Origin: Stygiobacter electus
GTDB lineage: Bacteria; Bacteroidota; Ignavibacteria; Ignavibacteriales; Melioribacteraceae
Reading direction: 5' to 3'
NCBI GenBank assembly: GCA_029210465.1
Contig: JARGDL010000013.1
Location: forward strand, 1 to 64,000
DNA: 64,000 bases
Under the pieces are notes generated by a model. The model worked only from the letters and a program-made list of their open reading frames with translations, was not told the origin of the DNA and made no database searches. How positions within the stretch are numbered: position 1 is the stretch's first letter; the number at the start of each line of letters is the position of its first letter. This document shows, piece after piece, positions 47,122 to 56,449 of this stretch. A program made the position numbers and the translations under genes.

Positions 47122-48315
47122 TTATTTTTTCGCATAAATTATTTTTAAACGTGGACGCAAAGTTTTGTCAGTTTCTTTGCTATTGTAAAAAGCAATTAAA
47201 GAAGATGCTGAATATTCATCTGTTAAAGAAAGTTTTAATCCTTGATTTTTTTCACCCTTCAACCATTTTTGGACCATCCAGGTTAAATCACCACTATAAA
47301 TATTTGAATTTGCAGGTTTGGATAAAGTAATATTGTATAAACTATCGCTTGTTAATTTTTTGGTAATACTATCAGCTAAAATTTGAACATCAATTGAATC
47401 AGAACTTGGAATACCATCTAAAGAAATTTTTGGATCACTTGTTAATTCAAGTGTAGCTTTGTTTACAATAATATTTGTTGGAAGTTTTGTCAAATCAAAG
47501 GATAAAATAGCTCTTTGAGCGTATGATGATTGTAAATAAAAATGATTAAATGATTTTTGAGCAACACCAGTAACAACGTGATTATCTAAATAAGGTGAAA
47601 CATTTAAAGTATCTTTATAAACTGGTGTTGGTGTTCTTTCGATTGCATAATTAAGTATAACAGAAGTTGATATTTCATTACTTGAATAGACCGCCTTAAA
47701 TCCAATCATTCTTTGAGTGTTTGAAGTTGGTTTTAAAATTATTCCATAATTTTTAGAAGTTGTACTATCGTAACTTGATTTTAGCCATGTATCAACAACA
47801 GAGATCGGCAATTTAAATGTTATTAAAGTATCTGTAATTACTTTATTAGTTGAAATGTCATTAGCATCAATCTGAAGATTCTTCAAACTATCCCTGTCAA
47901 ATCCAGCAATTCCCCATTTATTACTTATTTGATGAACAGTAAAATTAAAAGGCAATGATTTATCACCTAAAAAGTAATTTGGTTTCATTGAAATCCATGT
48001 GTCATAGATTTTTAATTCTTTGTTTTTATATCTTGTAAGTAAAGTGTCAATTAAACTCGGTTTAAATAATAATAAAATATAAGATTCACCGTAGAATGTT
48101 TTTCCTAAAATAATTCTATCAGATGAACCTAATTTTATTTTTTCAACATAAGAATATGATTGTTGAGGTATGTCTTCTTTATATGAATCAAATTCATTGA
48201 AAGAAATTTTATCATCATTTGGGATTAAATTTTCACCAACTGAAGTAGGGCTATCGCTACAAGAATAAAGGGAAAAAATTAACGGGAATAAAAACAACAA
48301 TATTTTCTTCTTCAA
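47122..48315 (-). CDS. DUF4270-like lipoprotein
   Basis: This 397-residue protein has a lipobox (LFPLIFSLYSC, Cys about 19) followed by SDSPTSVGENLIPNDDK, the opening typical of the Bacteroidota DUF4270 lipoproteins commonly found after glgA. The rest is beta-rich with ILSFDLTKLP and a C-terminal RLKIIYAKK. It starts with TTG at 48315, supported by GGAGGA five bases upstream inside the last codons of gmhB, whose TGA overlaps the start. Function is unknown; secretion to the cell surface is likely. Confidence 0.75.
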   Translation of the reverse strand: MKKKILLFLFPLIFSLYSCSDSPTSVGENLIPNDDKISFNEFDSYKEDIPQQSYSYVEKIKLGSSDRIILGKTFYGESYILLLFKPSLIDTLLTRYKNKELKIYDTWISMKPNYFLGDKSLPFNFTVHQISNKWGIAGFDRDSLKNLQIDANDISTNKVITDTLITFKLPISVVDTWLKSSYDSTTSKNYGIILKPTSNTQRMIGFKAVYSSNEISTSVILNYAIERTPTPVYKDTLNVSPYLDNHVVTGVAQKSFNHFYLQSSYAQRAILSFDLTKLPTNIIVNKATLELTSDPKISLDGIPSSDSIDVQILADSITKKLTSDSLYNITLSKPANSNIYSGDLTWMVQKWLKGEKNQGLKLSLTDEYSASSLIAFYNSKETDKTLRPRLKIIYAKK

Positions 48316-48884
48316 TTATTTCCTCCAAAATCTTTAATAATAAAATCGCATGCTTCTAAAAAATTTATTGCAATAAAATTTGCATTAACATTTTTTTGAT
48401 TAAGAATTTCTAATTCTTCTTTTGCAATTTCAGAATTTAATAAAATAGTTTTAACACCGGCGTTTATACCTGCTTCAATATCACTACTTCTGTCGCCGAT
48501 TAAATAAGAACGATTCAAATCAATCATTAAATCTTCAGCCGCTTTGAAAATCATGAAAGGAGAAGGTTTTCTGCATTTAGACTTTTCTTCATTATCAAAA
48601 TCTGGATGAAAAGGACAAAAATAAAAAGCATCAATTTCAGCGTTTTCTTCTTTCAATAATGATTGAATTTTTTCATTAACTAAATGAACATCATTTAAAG
48701 TCATTAATCTTTTTGCAACACCAGCTTGATTTGAAATGACCACTATCTTAAAACCAAACAGCTGTTTAAGTTTCCTAATTCCTTCTGCAACGCCATTTAA
48801 AATTTTAACATCATCTGGATTTTTGACATAACCCGTATCAAGATTGATAGTTCCATCTCTATCAAGAAAAACAGCTGGTTGCAT
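48312..48884 (-). CDS. gmhB: D-glycero-D-manno-heptose 1,7-bisphosphate phosphatase-like HAD enzyme
   Basis: This 190-residue HAD phosphatase has the catalytic FLDRDGTINLDTGYV (Asp8, Asp10), VVISNQAGVAK, the zinc-type loop CPFHPDFDNEEKSKCRKP and the metal motif LIGDRSSDIEAGINAG. The family removes phosphate in making ADP-heptose for lipopolysaccharide core. It begins 2 nt after glgA ends and overlaps the lipoprotein start. The substrate is inferred from family only. Confidence 0.88.
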   Translation of the reverse strand: MQPAVFLDRDGTINLDTGYVKNPDDVKILNGVAEGIRKLKQLFGFKIVVISNQAGVAKRLMTLNDVHLVNEKIQSLLKEENAEIDAFYFCPFHPDFDNEEKSKCRKPSPFMIFKAAEDLMIDLNRSYLIGDRSSDIEAGINAGVKTILLNSEIAKEELEILNQKNVNANFIAINFLEACDFIIKDFGGNN

Positions 48885-48886
48885 GA

Positions 48887-50380
48887 TTAGTCAGTAAGTT
48901 TTTTGTATAATTCAACATATTTTTTTGCAGAGTTTATCCAAGAAAAATCTTGCTGCATTCCATTTTGTTGAATTATCTTCCACGTTTCAGGTTCATTTGT
49001 ATAAACTTTCAGTGCATCTTTAATTACTTTCATCATATCTTTTGCATTGTAATCTTCAAACACAAAACCATTACCTGTTTTATTTTTAGGATTAAATGGC
49101 TGAACTGTATCAGCTAATCCACCAGTTTTTCTAACAATTGGAACAGTTCCATAAACTAAACTATACATTTGATTTAATCCACAAGGTTCAAATTTAGAAG
49201 GCATTAAAAACATATCACTGCCAGCTTCAATTAAATGTGCAAGTTCATCATCAAAACCAATAAAGCAAGAAAATTTATCGTGATATTTTGAAGCCATGTT
49301 CATGAAAAATCTATGATATTTTTTATCACCAGTTCCAAGCAATACAAGTTGAATATTTAATTTCATTAAATCAGGAAAAGCTTTTTCAATTAAATCCATA
49401 CCTTTACTGTCAATCAACCTTGTAATCATTCCAATAACAGGAACATCTTTTTTAAATTCAAAATTGAAATTATCTGCAAGTGCCTTTTTGTTTTCAATTT
49501 TCTTATCTAAAGTTTTGAAAGAATATTTTTGTGCTATTTTATTGTCTGTTTCTGGATTCCAAACAGAATTATCAATTCCATTTACAATTCCATAGACATC
49601 TTTTTTTCTTTTAGAAAGAACTCCATCTAAACTCTGAGCAATTTCTTTAATTGTGCAAATTTCTTTTGCATAAGTTTCACTAACTGTGTTGATCATATCT
49701 GAGTAAACTAATCCAGCTTTTAAAAAATTAACATCACCTTTATGCAAAATACCTTTTTCAGAATTGAATTCTTTTGGTAAACCTGTTTTTTCAAAAGTAG
49801 ATTTAGGAAATATTCCCTGAAAACCAAGATTATGAATAGTAAACAGAATTTTAATGTTTTTAAGATTTGGATCTTTATCCATCAAAGCACGTAAATAAGG
49901 CGCAACCATTCCACATTGCCAATCATTCAAATGAATGACATCTGGAATCCAAAGTAATCTTTGGATTAATTCAAATACTGATCGAGCTAAAAGAATAAAT
50001 CTTTCATCATTATCCGGGTAATCTTCGTTTGTCAAAGGATCACTATACAAACTATGTCTGCTTCCAAAATATTCATGGTTATCTAAATAATAAATTTGGA
50101 CACGAGTTTTAGGACCAATAAGAAATGAAGAACGAAGAGAAAATGTTACATCTTTCTCTCCAATTTTTATTGGAATATCTTTTAAACGAACAACTTCATG
50201 AATTTTGAATTTTCTTTCATCAATTGCACCATATTTTGGGACAACTAAACGAACGACATGACCTAATTCTTGTAATTTTTGTGGTAAAGCAGAAGAAACA
50301 TCGGCTAATCCACCGGTTTTAATAAAAGGATAAACTTCTGATGTTACAAAAAGAATATTAAGCTTTTTTCCTGGTGGCAT
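48887..50380 (-). CDS. glgA: Glycogen (starch) synthase
   Basis: This is a 497-residue GT5 glycosyltransferase from the ATG at 50380, chosen because AAGGA lies nine bases before it; an in-frame TTG two codons earlier has no better site. It has the ADP-glucose loop PFIKTGGLADVSSALP (about 20), HLNDWQCGMVAPYLRAL, LLGTGDKKYH, and the C-terminal KFEPCGLNQMYSLVYGTVPIVRKTGGL. It elongates alpha-1,4-glucan, and leads the gmhB-lipoprotein-barrel-glyA run. Confidence 0.93.
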   Translation of the reverse strand: MPPGKKLNILFVTSEVYPFIKTGGLADVSSALPQKLQELGHVVRLVVPKYGAIDERKFKIHEVVRLKDIPIKIGEKDVTFSLRSSFLIGPKTRVQIYYLDNHEYFGSRHSLYSDPLTNEDYPDNDERFILLARSVFELIQRLLWIPDVIHLNDWQCGMVAPYLRALMDKDPNLKNIKILFTIHNLGFQGIFPKSTFEKTGLPKEFNSEKGILHKGDVNFLKAGLVYSDMINTVSETYAKEICTIKEIAQSLDGVLSKRKKDVYGIVNGIDNSVWNPETDNKIAQKYSFKTLDKKIENKKALADNFNFEFKKDVPVIGMITRLIDSKGMDLIEKAFPDLMKLNIQLVLLGTGDKKYHRFFMNMASKYHDKFSCFIGFDDELAHLIEAGSDMFLMPSKFEPCGLNQMYSLVYGTVPIVRKTGGLADTVQPFNPKNKTGNGFVFEDYNAKDMMKVIKDALKVYTNEPETWKIIQQNGMQQDFSWINSAKKYVELYKKLTD

Positions 50381-50406
50381 TATCAAAGATCCTTATTTTT
50401 AGTATG

Positions 50407-50438
50407 CAAAATTAAGAATTTCATTTTCCCTAACCAAA
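50407..50438 (-). promoter_or_regulatory. Bacteroidota-type promoter of glgA
   Basis: On the minus strand, TTTG (50435-50438), a 20-base spacer and TAATTTTG (50407-50414) fit TTTG-N19-20-TAnnTTTG. The start would be near 50400, about 20 nt before the glgA ATG. Confidence 0.65.
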
Positions 50439-50442
50439 AAAA

Positions 50443-50475
50443 TTAGCTTACTTCAATTTCTTTTATCTATTTTTG
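50443..50475 (+). promoter_or_regulatory. Bacteroidota-type promoter of hutI
   Basis: TATTTTTG (50468-50475) matches TAnnTTTG exactly; TTAG at 50443-50446, 21 bases upstream, is one mismatch from TTTG. It is back to back with the glgA promoter in a 129-bp gap and gives a leader of about 25-30 nt. Confidence 0.5.
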
Positions 50476-50509
50476 AAACAAAATTTTAGTAAGGTTTGGA
50501 ATCAATTAG

Positions 50510-51754
50510 ATGATAACGTTAATCAAAAATGCATCACAAATTTTTACTGTTGAGTCCAAAGGAAAATTATTTAAGCGTGGAAATGATTTAAAGAACATTT
50601 GTCCATTGACGAATCATTCAATTGTGATAGAAGATGAATTAATTAAAGATTTAGTAACAAATAATTCATCAATTAAAGCTGATGAAATAATAGATGCAAA
50701 AAATTGTATAATTCTTCCTGGATTAGTTGAATGTCATACACATTCAGCTTTTGCAGGTTCAAGATCAAATGAATTTTTAATGCGACTAAAAGGTGCAACT
50801 TACGAGGAAATTGCTAATGCTGGCGGCGGAATAATTTCAACCATGAAAGCTGTAAGAGATTCTTCTTTTGATGAGTTAATAAATTTATTATATCCAAGGA
50901 TTAATCATTTTATATCGCAAGGTGTTACAACTTTAGAAATTAAAAGTGGTTATGGCTTAAGTTTTTACGATGAAATCAAGTTATTGCAAGTAATTAATTA
51001 TTTCAAAAAAAATAGTGCAATTAATATAGTCCCAACTTTTTTAGGGGCACATACATTTCCACCAGAATATAGGAATGATCATAAATCATATCTTGAATTG
51101 ATAATTAATCAACTTCTCCCTTTCATTAAAAAAAATAATTTAGCTGAAGCAGTTGATGCATTCTTAGAAACTTCAGCTTTTAACTCAAATGAAGTTGATT
51201 TAATTTTTTCTAATGCTAAAAAATTAGGATTTAATTTAAGACTGCATACCGATCAATTTAATTCAATTGGTGGAATTGATTTGGCAATAAAGCACAAAAT
51301 AAATTCTGTTGATCATCTAGAAGTTATTAAAGATGAAGACATTGAAAAAATTTCAAAAACAAAAATTGCTTCCGTTTTATTACCGGGTGTTTCATTTTTT
51401 CTTGATTATCAATTTGCACCTGCACGAAAACTAATTGATCACAATGCAATTATTGCTTTATCTACAGATTTTAATCCTGGCTCTTCACATATTCCAAATA
51501 TTCAATTTATCATGCAATTAGCTGCCTTAAAAATGAAAATGAGTATTGAAGAAATAATATCAGCTGTTACTTTAAATTCGGCTTTTGCACTTGGATTATC
51601 TGACAAAATTGGAAGTATTGAAATTGGTAAAGAAGCCTCATTTGCAATTTTTAACGCAAAAGATATTTCTGAATTAATTTATCATATTGGATATAACTTG
51701 AATAAATTTACAATTAGTAAAGGAAAAATTATTTATACAAATCCGGAGTTGTAA
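50510..51754 (+). CDS. hutI: Imidazolonepropionase
   Basis: This 414-residue amidohydrolase opens the imidazolone ring in histidine breakdown. The metal site is LVECHTHSAFAGSR (about 73-86), with FLGAHTFPPEY and LRLHTDQFN further in, and the late Asp in STDFNPGSSHIP. It shares its last base with the start of the formiminotransferase gene. HutH and HutU, the preceding enzymes, are not in the window. Confidence 0.95.
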   Translation: MITLIKNASQIFTVESKGKLFKRGNDLKNICPLTNHSIVIEDELIKDLVTNNSSIKADEIIDAKNCIILPGLVECHTHSAFAGSRSNEFLMRLKGATYEEIANAGGGIISTMKAVRDSSFDELINLLYPRINHFISQGVTTLEIKSGYGLSFYDEIKLLQVINYFKKNSAINIVPTFLGAHTFPPEYRNDHKSYLELIINQLLPFIKKNNLAEAVDAFLETSAFNSNEVDLIFSNAKKLGFNLRLHTDQFNSIGGIDLAIKHKINSVDHLEVIKDEDIEKISKTKIASVLLPGVSFFLDYQFAPARKLIDHNAIIALSTDFNPGSSHIPNIQFIMQLAALKMKMSIEEIISAVTLNSAFALGLSDKIGSIEIGKEASFAIFNAKDISELIYHIGYNLNKFTISKGKIIYTNPEL

Positions 51755-52770
51755 TGAAAATTATTGAATGTGTCCCAAATTTCAGTGAAGGAAAAAATCA
51801 AAGAACTTTTGATGCAATTAAAGAAGCAATTGAATTAACAAAAGATGTTAAACTTTTAAGTTTAGAACCTGATGCTGATTACAACAGAGTTGTTGTAACA
51901 ATGGCTGGGAATGAAATAGGTATTTTAAATGGTGCATTAAATGCTTGCCGTGCAGCCGCTGCAAATATTGATATGAGAAAACACAAAGGTGAACATCCAA
52001 GAATTGGAGCAATTGATGTTGTACCTTTTGTTCCAGTTTCAAATGTTACAACAGAAGAGTGTGTAAAAATTTCTGAAGAGTTTGCTAAAATTATTTCAAA
52101 CGAATTGAAAGTTCCCGTTTATCTTTATGAATCAGCCGCAAGATTTCCAGAGCGAAAAAGTTTGTCAAATATTCGTAAAGGTGAATATGAAGGTCTTGAA
52201 GAAAAGTTAAAAGATCCAAATTGGAAACCTGATTACGGCGAAGCGATTTTTAATCCTAAACTTGGTGCAATTGTAACTGGTGCAAGATTTTTTTTAGTTG
52301 CTTACAATGTAAATATTAATTCAACTGATGTAAAATATGCAAAAGAAATAGCAGAAGTTTTACGTGAAAGCGGTTATTCAAAAAAAGATGAAAACGGAAA
52401 CATAATTAAAGTTGACGGTAAACCAATTAAAATTCCGGGCAGATTAAAAGAAGTGAAAGGAATGGGTGTAACTTTAGAAAAATATAATATCACTCAAGTC
52501 TCGATGAATTTGACAAATTATAATATTACACCAATTCATGTTGCATTTGAAGAAGTAAAAAAAGAAGCAAACCGACTTGGTATTGAAGTCAATGGTAGTG
52601 AAATAGTTGGTTTAGTTCCATTACAAGCTTTACTTGAAGCTGGTAAATTTTATTCAAGCAATAAAGAAACAAGTGAAAGCAAACTCGTTGAAATAGCAAT
52701 TGAAAATTTAGGATTAAGTTCATTAAATCCTTTTATACCTGAAGAAAAAATAATTGAATACATGATTTAA
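51754..52770 (+). CDS. ftcD: Glutamate formiminotransferase
   Basis: This 338-residue enzyme moves the formimino group from N-formiminoglutamate to tetrahydrofolate. It opens with IIECVPNFSEGKNQ, the family signature, and has DADYNRVVVTMAG, RKHKGEHPRIGAIDVVPFVPV (catalytic His region) and KGMGVTLEKYNITQVSMNL. In animals it is fused to the cyclodeaminase; here the two are separate adjacent genes, 8 nt apart, with hutI upstream. Confidence 0.95.
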   Translation: MKIIECVPNFSEGKNQRTFDAIKEAIELTKDVKLLSLEPDADYNRVVVTMAGNEIGILNGALNACRAAAANIDMRKHKGEHPRIGAIDVVPFVPVSNVTTEECVKISEEFAKIISNELKVPVYLYESAARFPERKSLSNIRKGEYEGLEEKLKDPNWKPDYGEAIFNPKLGAIVTGARFFLVAYNVNINSTDVKYAKEIAEVLRESGYSKKDENGNIIKVDGKPIKIPGRLKEVKGMGVTLEKYNITQVSMNLTNYNITPIHVAFEEVKKEANRLGIEVNGSEIVGLVPLQALLEAGKFYSSNKETSESKLVEIAIENLGLSSLNPFIPEEKIIEYMI

Positions 52771-52778
52771 GGTGAAAA

Positions 52779-53408
52779 ATGGAAACTTCAAAAACATTAC
52801 AAAATTATTTAGATGAATTATCATCAAACTCACCTACCCCTGGTGGCGGAAATGTTGCAGCTTTGTGTGGTGCTTTGGCTTCAAGTTTAGGAATAATGGT
52901 TTGCAATCTTACAATTGGGAAAAAGAAATATGCAGAAGTAGAAAATGAAATGATTATTATTAAAGACAATCTTTTAAAATATCAAAGTGATTTTATAGAA
53001 CTCGGTAAAAATGATAATCTTGCATTTGATAAAGTAATGAATGCAATTAAACTACCAAAAGAATCTGAAGAAGAAAAAGAAATTAGAAATCAGGAAATAG
53101 AAAAAGCTACAATTGGTGCTGCGGAAGTGCCTTCACAAGTAATGCAATCGGCAAAAGAAATATTACCTTTACTTAAAACTATTATAGAAAAAGGAAATAA
53201 AAATTCAATTTCTGATGCTGGAGTTGCCGTTGCATTAACTGAAACTGCATCGAAAGGAGCTTATTTAAATGTATTAATTAATTGTTCTTCATTGAATAAT
53301 CAAATCATAGCACAAGAGATAAAAAAACGTGCTGATATTATGCTTGAAGAAACATTACAAGAATGTAAATCATTAACTCAAAAAATTATTCAAACTTTTA
53401 ATCAATAA
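52779..53408 (+). CDS. Formimidoyltetrahydrofolate cyclodeaminase
   Basis: This 209-residue helical protein has the signature SNSPTPGGGNVAALCGALASSL (about 16-37) and KKKYAEVENEM. It releases ammonia to give methenyl-tetrahydrofolate. It equals the C-terminal half of mammalian FTCD and bacterial FchA. It lies in the hut run after glutamate formiminotransferase, so the pathway from imidazolonepropionate to a one-carbon folate is nearly complete here. Confidence 0.93.
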   Translation: METSKTLQNYLDELSSNSPTPGGGNVAALCGALASSLGIMVCNLTIGKKKYAEVENEMIIIKDNLLKYQSDFIELGKNDNLAFDKVMNAIKLPKESEEEKEIRNQEIEKATIGAAEVPSQVMQSAKEILPLLKTIIEKGNKNSISDAGVAVALTETASKGAYLNVLINCSSLNNQIIAQEIKKRADIMLEETLQECKSLTQKIIQTFNQ

Positions 53409-53412
53409 TCTT

Positions 53413-54663
53413 ATGATGACAATATCTAAAAAAATAATTCCGTTTATAATTCTATTTTTTATTATTTCGATTAATCAAATATTATCCAATGAAGTATTAC
53501 TTGGCATTGATGTTTTAGAACGTCAAAACTTTTCAATTTTAAATGGCAAGAGAGTTGGATTAATCACAAACCAAACTGGAGTAAATAAAAAACTTGAATT
53601 AACAATTGATATTTTCAAACGTGCAAAAAATTTCAAATTAGTTTCTGTATTCGCTCCTGAGCATGGTGTAAAAGGATTAGTTGGAGCTGGACAATTATTC
53701 GATAGCTTTTATGATTCAACAGATGGAATAATGTATTATGCACTTTATGGTAAAACAAGTAAACCAACTAAGCAGATGCTTTCAAATATTGATGTATTAG
53801 TTTATGATATTCAAGATATTGGAGTGCGTTCTTATACATACATTTCTACACTTGGACTTGCATTGGAAGCCGCTGGAGAAAATAATGTCGAATTTGTTGT
53901 TCTTGATAGACCAAATCCTCTCGGTGGTTATCGAATTGAAGGTAATGTTGTTGAAGATGAATTCAAATCTTTTGTAAGTCAATTTGAAATTCCTTACGTC
54001 TATGGTTTAACTTGTGGCGAACTTGCTACAATCCTTAATGAAAAGAAATCGATTGGCAACAAAACAAAATGCAAATTAACAGTTGTAAAAATGAAAGGTT
54101 GGAAACGTTGGATGAAATTCCAAGACACAGATTTAGTTTGGGTTCCAACTTCTCCAAACGTTCCCCAAAAAGAAACACCATTTTATTTAGTTGCGACTGG
54201 AGTTTTAGGCGAACTTTTGGCTTTTAATATTGGTATTTCTTACACCCTTCCTTTTGAAGTAATTGCACAGGAATGGATTAATGCTGATACACTTGCAAAA
54301 AAGTTAAACGATTTAAAGCTCAAAGGGGTTTTATTCAGACCAATATCGTTTAAACCAAACTATGGTGATTGGAAAGATAAAATTATGAATGGCGTTCAAA
54401 TTCACATAACTGATTTTGACAAAGTAAATTTACTTGAAATACAATTTTATTTTTTACAAGTGCATCATAAATTGTATCCTGATAAAAATCCATTTGAAAT
54501 GTGTAATGCAAACAGATTAAATATGTTTGATAAAGTTATGGGGACTGATAAAATTCGCAAAGAATTTTCAAAAAGATTTTTAGTTGATGATATAAAACCG
54601 CTTTTAGATAAAGATATTAAATGGTTTAGAGAGTTATCTAGAAGATACTATTTGTATAATTGA
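53413..54663 (+). CDS. namZ: Exo-beta-N-acetylmuramidase NamZ-type (DUF1343) protein
   Basis: This 416-residue exported protein has an N-terminal signal peptide (about 1-25). It matches the DUF1343 family, now known as NamZ exo-muramidases that release terminal MurNAc in cell-wall recycling. Motifs: LLGIDVLERQNF, GLITNQTGVNKK, FAPEHGVKG, YDIQDIGVRSYTYIST and LDRPNPLGG. Two ATG codons start the frame (53413 and 53416). The stop codon is part of a heptamer repeat array. Confidence 0.9.
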   Translation: MMTISKKIIPFIILFFIISINQILSNEVLLGIDVLERQNFSILNGKRVGLITNQTGVNKKLELTIDIFKRAKNFKLVSVFAPEHGVKGLVGAGQLFDSFYDSTDGIMYYALYGKTSKPTKQMLSNIDVLVYDIQDIGVRSYTYISTLGLALEAAGENNVEFVVLDRPNPLGGYRIEGNVVEDEFKSFVSQFEIPYVYGLTCGELATILNEKKSIGNKTKCKLTVVKMKGWKRWMKFQDTDLVWVPTSPNVPQKETPFYLVATGVLGELLAFNIGISYTLPFEVIAQEWINADTLAKKLNDLKLKGVLFRPISFKPNYGDWKDKIMNGVQIHITDFDKVNLLEIQFYFLQVHHKLYPDKNPFEMCNANRLNMFDKVMGTDKIRKEFSKRFLVDDIKPLLDKDIKWFRELSRRYYLYN

Positions 54664-54706
54664 GAATTGTAAATTGATATTTGATAATTAATAATTGAAA
54701 ATTTAC
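54658..54706. repeat. Heptamer tandem array (7 units) overlapping the namZ stop
   Basis: Seven phased heptamers, AATTGAG, AATTGTA, AATTGAT, ATTTGAT, AATTAAT, AATTGAA and AATTTAC, begin in the last Asn codon and stop codon of namZ. The family is the same as the arrays at 17860 and 59449. Confidence 0.8.
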
Positions 54707-54722
54707 CTGTCGGTAAACAGGT
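54702..54722. terminator. Hairpin between convergent namZ and the Ig-like lipoprotein gene
   Basis: ACCTGT/ACAGGT (54705-54710 with 54717-54722, six-base loop) forms a perfect stem; an overlapping alternative TTTACC/GGTAAA (54702-54707 with 54712-54717) is mutually exclusive. No T-run follows, so its role as terminator is uncertain. The following 55 bases up to 54778 show nothing I recognise. Confidence 0.45.
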
Positions 54723-54778
54723 TGAGAATTTGGACTTGGACTAATCTGCCCTCTGCTTAGGTAGTTGGCAAATAAGTT

Positions 54779-56449
54779 CTATTTATTCTTTATGTTAAAG
54801 TCTATATCTCCAACAGGCCATCTTGCACGTAAATTTAATGTATCAGGATAGAAATAAAATTCTTCTGAATATTCAAATGGTTTTATTTTACCAAAATCAT
54901 ATTTATCGTTTTTGTTCTTATCCTTGAATGCCCAAAGTAAATATTTATCAGGTGTAACTTTTTCGAAATTAAAATACTTATTTTTATCAATCTTTTTAAT
55001 GTAATTCTTTTTATTGTTAACTGACTTTAAATTCACGATTAAAGTTGTTGAATCATCATCTATAATTTTTCCAGATGCACCTGTGAACTCGAGTTCAGAA
55101 TTGGTAGTAAATGTAAATTTATAAGTTGTGTCAATCGCTTTTTCTGAATAGTTTTTTAAATTTTTTGCATCAAAAAAAAGATAATAATCAGTTGCTTGTT
55201 TTAATTTATTATTCAACTTTATTTCGAATAAAGCATCATCAATTTTATTAAGACTGAAGATTAAATTATTTTTTTTATTGTCTTCAATTTTTATTCTACT
55301 ATTTACTTCATCGAGAAATATTCCATCATTAAACTGAATTTTCACTTTTGGATCTTCATAATCAACTTTACCATTTTCATACTCTCCAAAAACTTTAATT
55401 GGTTTTATTAGTAAAGTATCTTTTTCATTTTTAAATAAAAATTGGATTTTGTCTTCAGCAGTTTTATTCCCACAAAAGTCATAAATATTTTCAGCAACTA
55501 AAAAATAATTTTGGAATGAAGAGGAATCACCTAAAGCAATATAAAATTGTTTTGGTTTTGCATCATATTTATAAAAATAATTAACGTTTATTTTTTTATT
55601 ACTTAATGAATCAAATAAATAAAAATTATCTGAGTTTATTTTTGAGCTATCAATTGATTCATTAAATTCAACAAGGATATGATTTCTATCTTTCATAAAT
55701 GCAGATGATAATCGCGGTGAAATTGTATCTTCTTTTGTCAAAAAGATATTTAAATTATCATAAATTTGATTTAGCGAATCAATTGTAATTTTTTTTGATT
55801 GAATACCAAACTCATCTTCATTAGGATTATAAAACATATCTTGCGATTTATCTTTCAATGCAAAAATTTTATAATCACCTTCGCTCAATCCATTTAGCTT
55901 AAATCTGCCATCGTTGCCGACTTGTGAAATATAATTTGGTTTATCAGTCTCGGGATTAAAATCATTTTTATTTTTAAATGCATAAATAAAAATTCCAGAT
56001 GGTGAATCCGCATAAACTTTGCCTGAAATTTTTGCAGTATCAATTTTACTACCAGTTGAAAAAGTAAAAGTATAAGGTAAAGCAAGTTTATTGCGATTAT
56101 TCAAATCTACAATATCAGTTCCGATCGTAATTGTATAAGTTGTATTTTGTTGGAGAGTATCTCTAAATTCAAGATGTAAAGTTTTGCCAGACCAATTATA
56201 TTCGAAACCATATTTCAAACTTGGAGAAATAAAAATTGCATTTTGCACAGAGAGTCTATCAACATATTCACTGAACTTTATATCAAAATGGTTATCATTA
56301 AAGTTTATTGCTCTATTTTGAGGGTATGTTTCTAAAACTTCAGGTGGAATTTTGTCAACTTCTCCACCGCTTGGTGCAATTTGATTAGCACAAGACCAAA
56401 GAAAAATGAATGAAATAAAAGTTAAAATTAATTTTGAGTTTTTTTCCAT
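54779..56449 (-). CDS. Ig-like domain lipoprotein
   Basis: This 556-residue protein has a lipobox-like end to its signal (FISFIFLWSCANQ, Cys about 20). It continues with APSGGEVDKIPPEVLETYPQ, the opening of an SbsA/Ig_5-like domain family common in Bacteroidota lipoproteins. TFSTGSKIDTAKISGKVY leads into a second, carboxypeptidase-regulatory-like beta domain. The remaining part is beta-rich repeats of about 100 residues. Function is unknown. The start lies 22 nt inside the end of mltG. Confidence 0.78.
   Translation of the reverse strand: MEKNSKLILTFISFIFLWSCANQIAPSGGEVDKIPPEVLETYPQNRAINFNDNHFDIKFSEYVDRLSVQNAIFISPSLKYGFEYNWSGKTLHLEFRDTLQQNTTYTITIGTDIVDLNNRNKLALPYTFTFSTGSKIDTAKISGKVYADSPSGIFIYAFKNKNDFNPETDKPNYISQVGNDGRFKLNGLSEGDYKIFALKDKSQDMFYNPNEDEFGIQSKKITIDSLNQIYDNLNIFLTKEDTISPRLSSAFMKDRNHILVEFNESIDSSKINSDNFYLFDSLSNKKINVNYFYKYDAKPKQFYIALGDSSSFQNYFLVAENIYDFCGNKTAEDKIQFLFKNEKDTLLIKPIKVFGEYENGKVDYEDPKVKIQFNDGIFLDEVNSRIKIEDNKKNNLIFSLNKIDDALFEIKLNNKLKQATDYYLFFDAKNLKNYSEKAIDTTYKFTFTTNSELEFTGASGKIIDDDSTTLIVNLKSVNNKKNYIKKIDKNKYFNFEKVTPDKYLLWAFKDKNKNDKYDFGKIKPFEYSEEFYFYPDTLNLRARWPVGDIDFNIKNK

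Noticed and set aside
52779..53408. Truncated FtcD caused by a frameshift
   Set aside because: The transferase and cyclodeaminase parts each have proper starts and stops 8 nt apart; split genes are common in bacteria.
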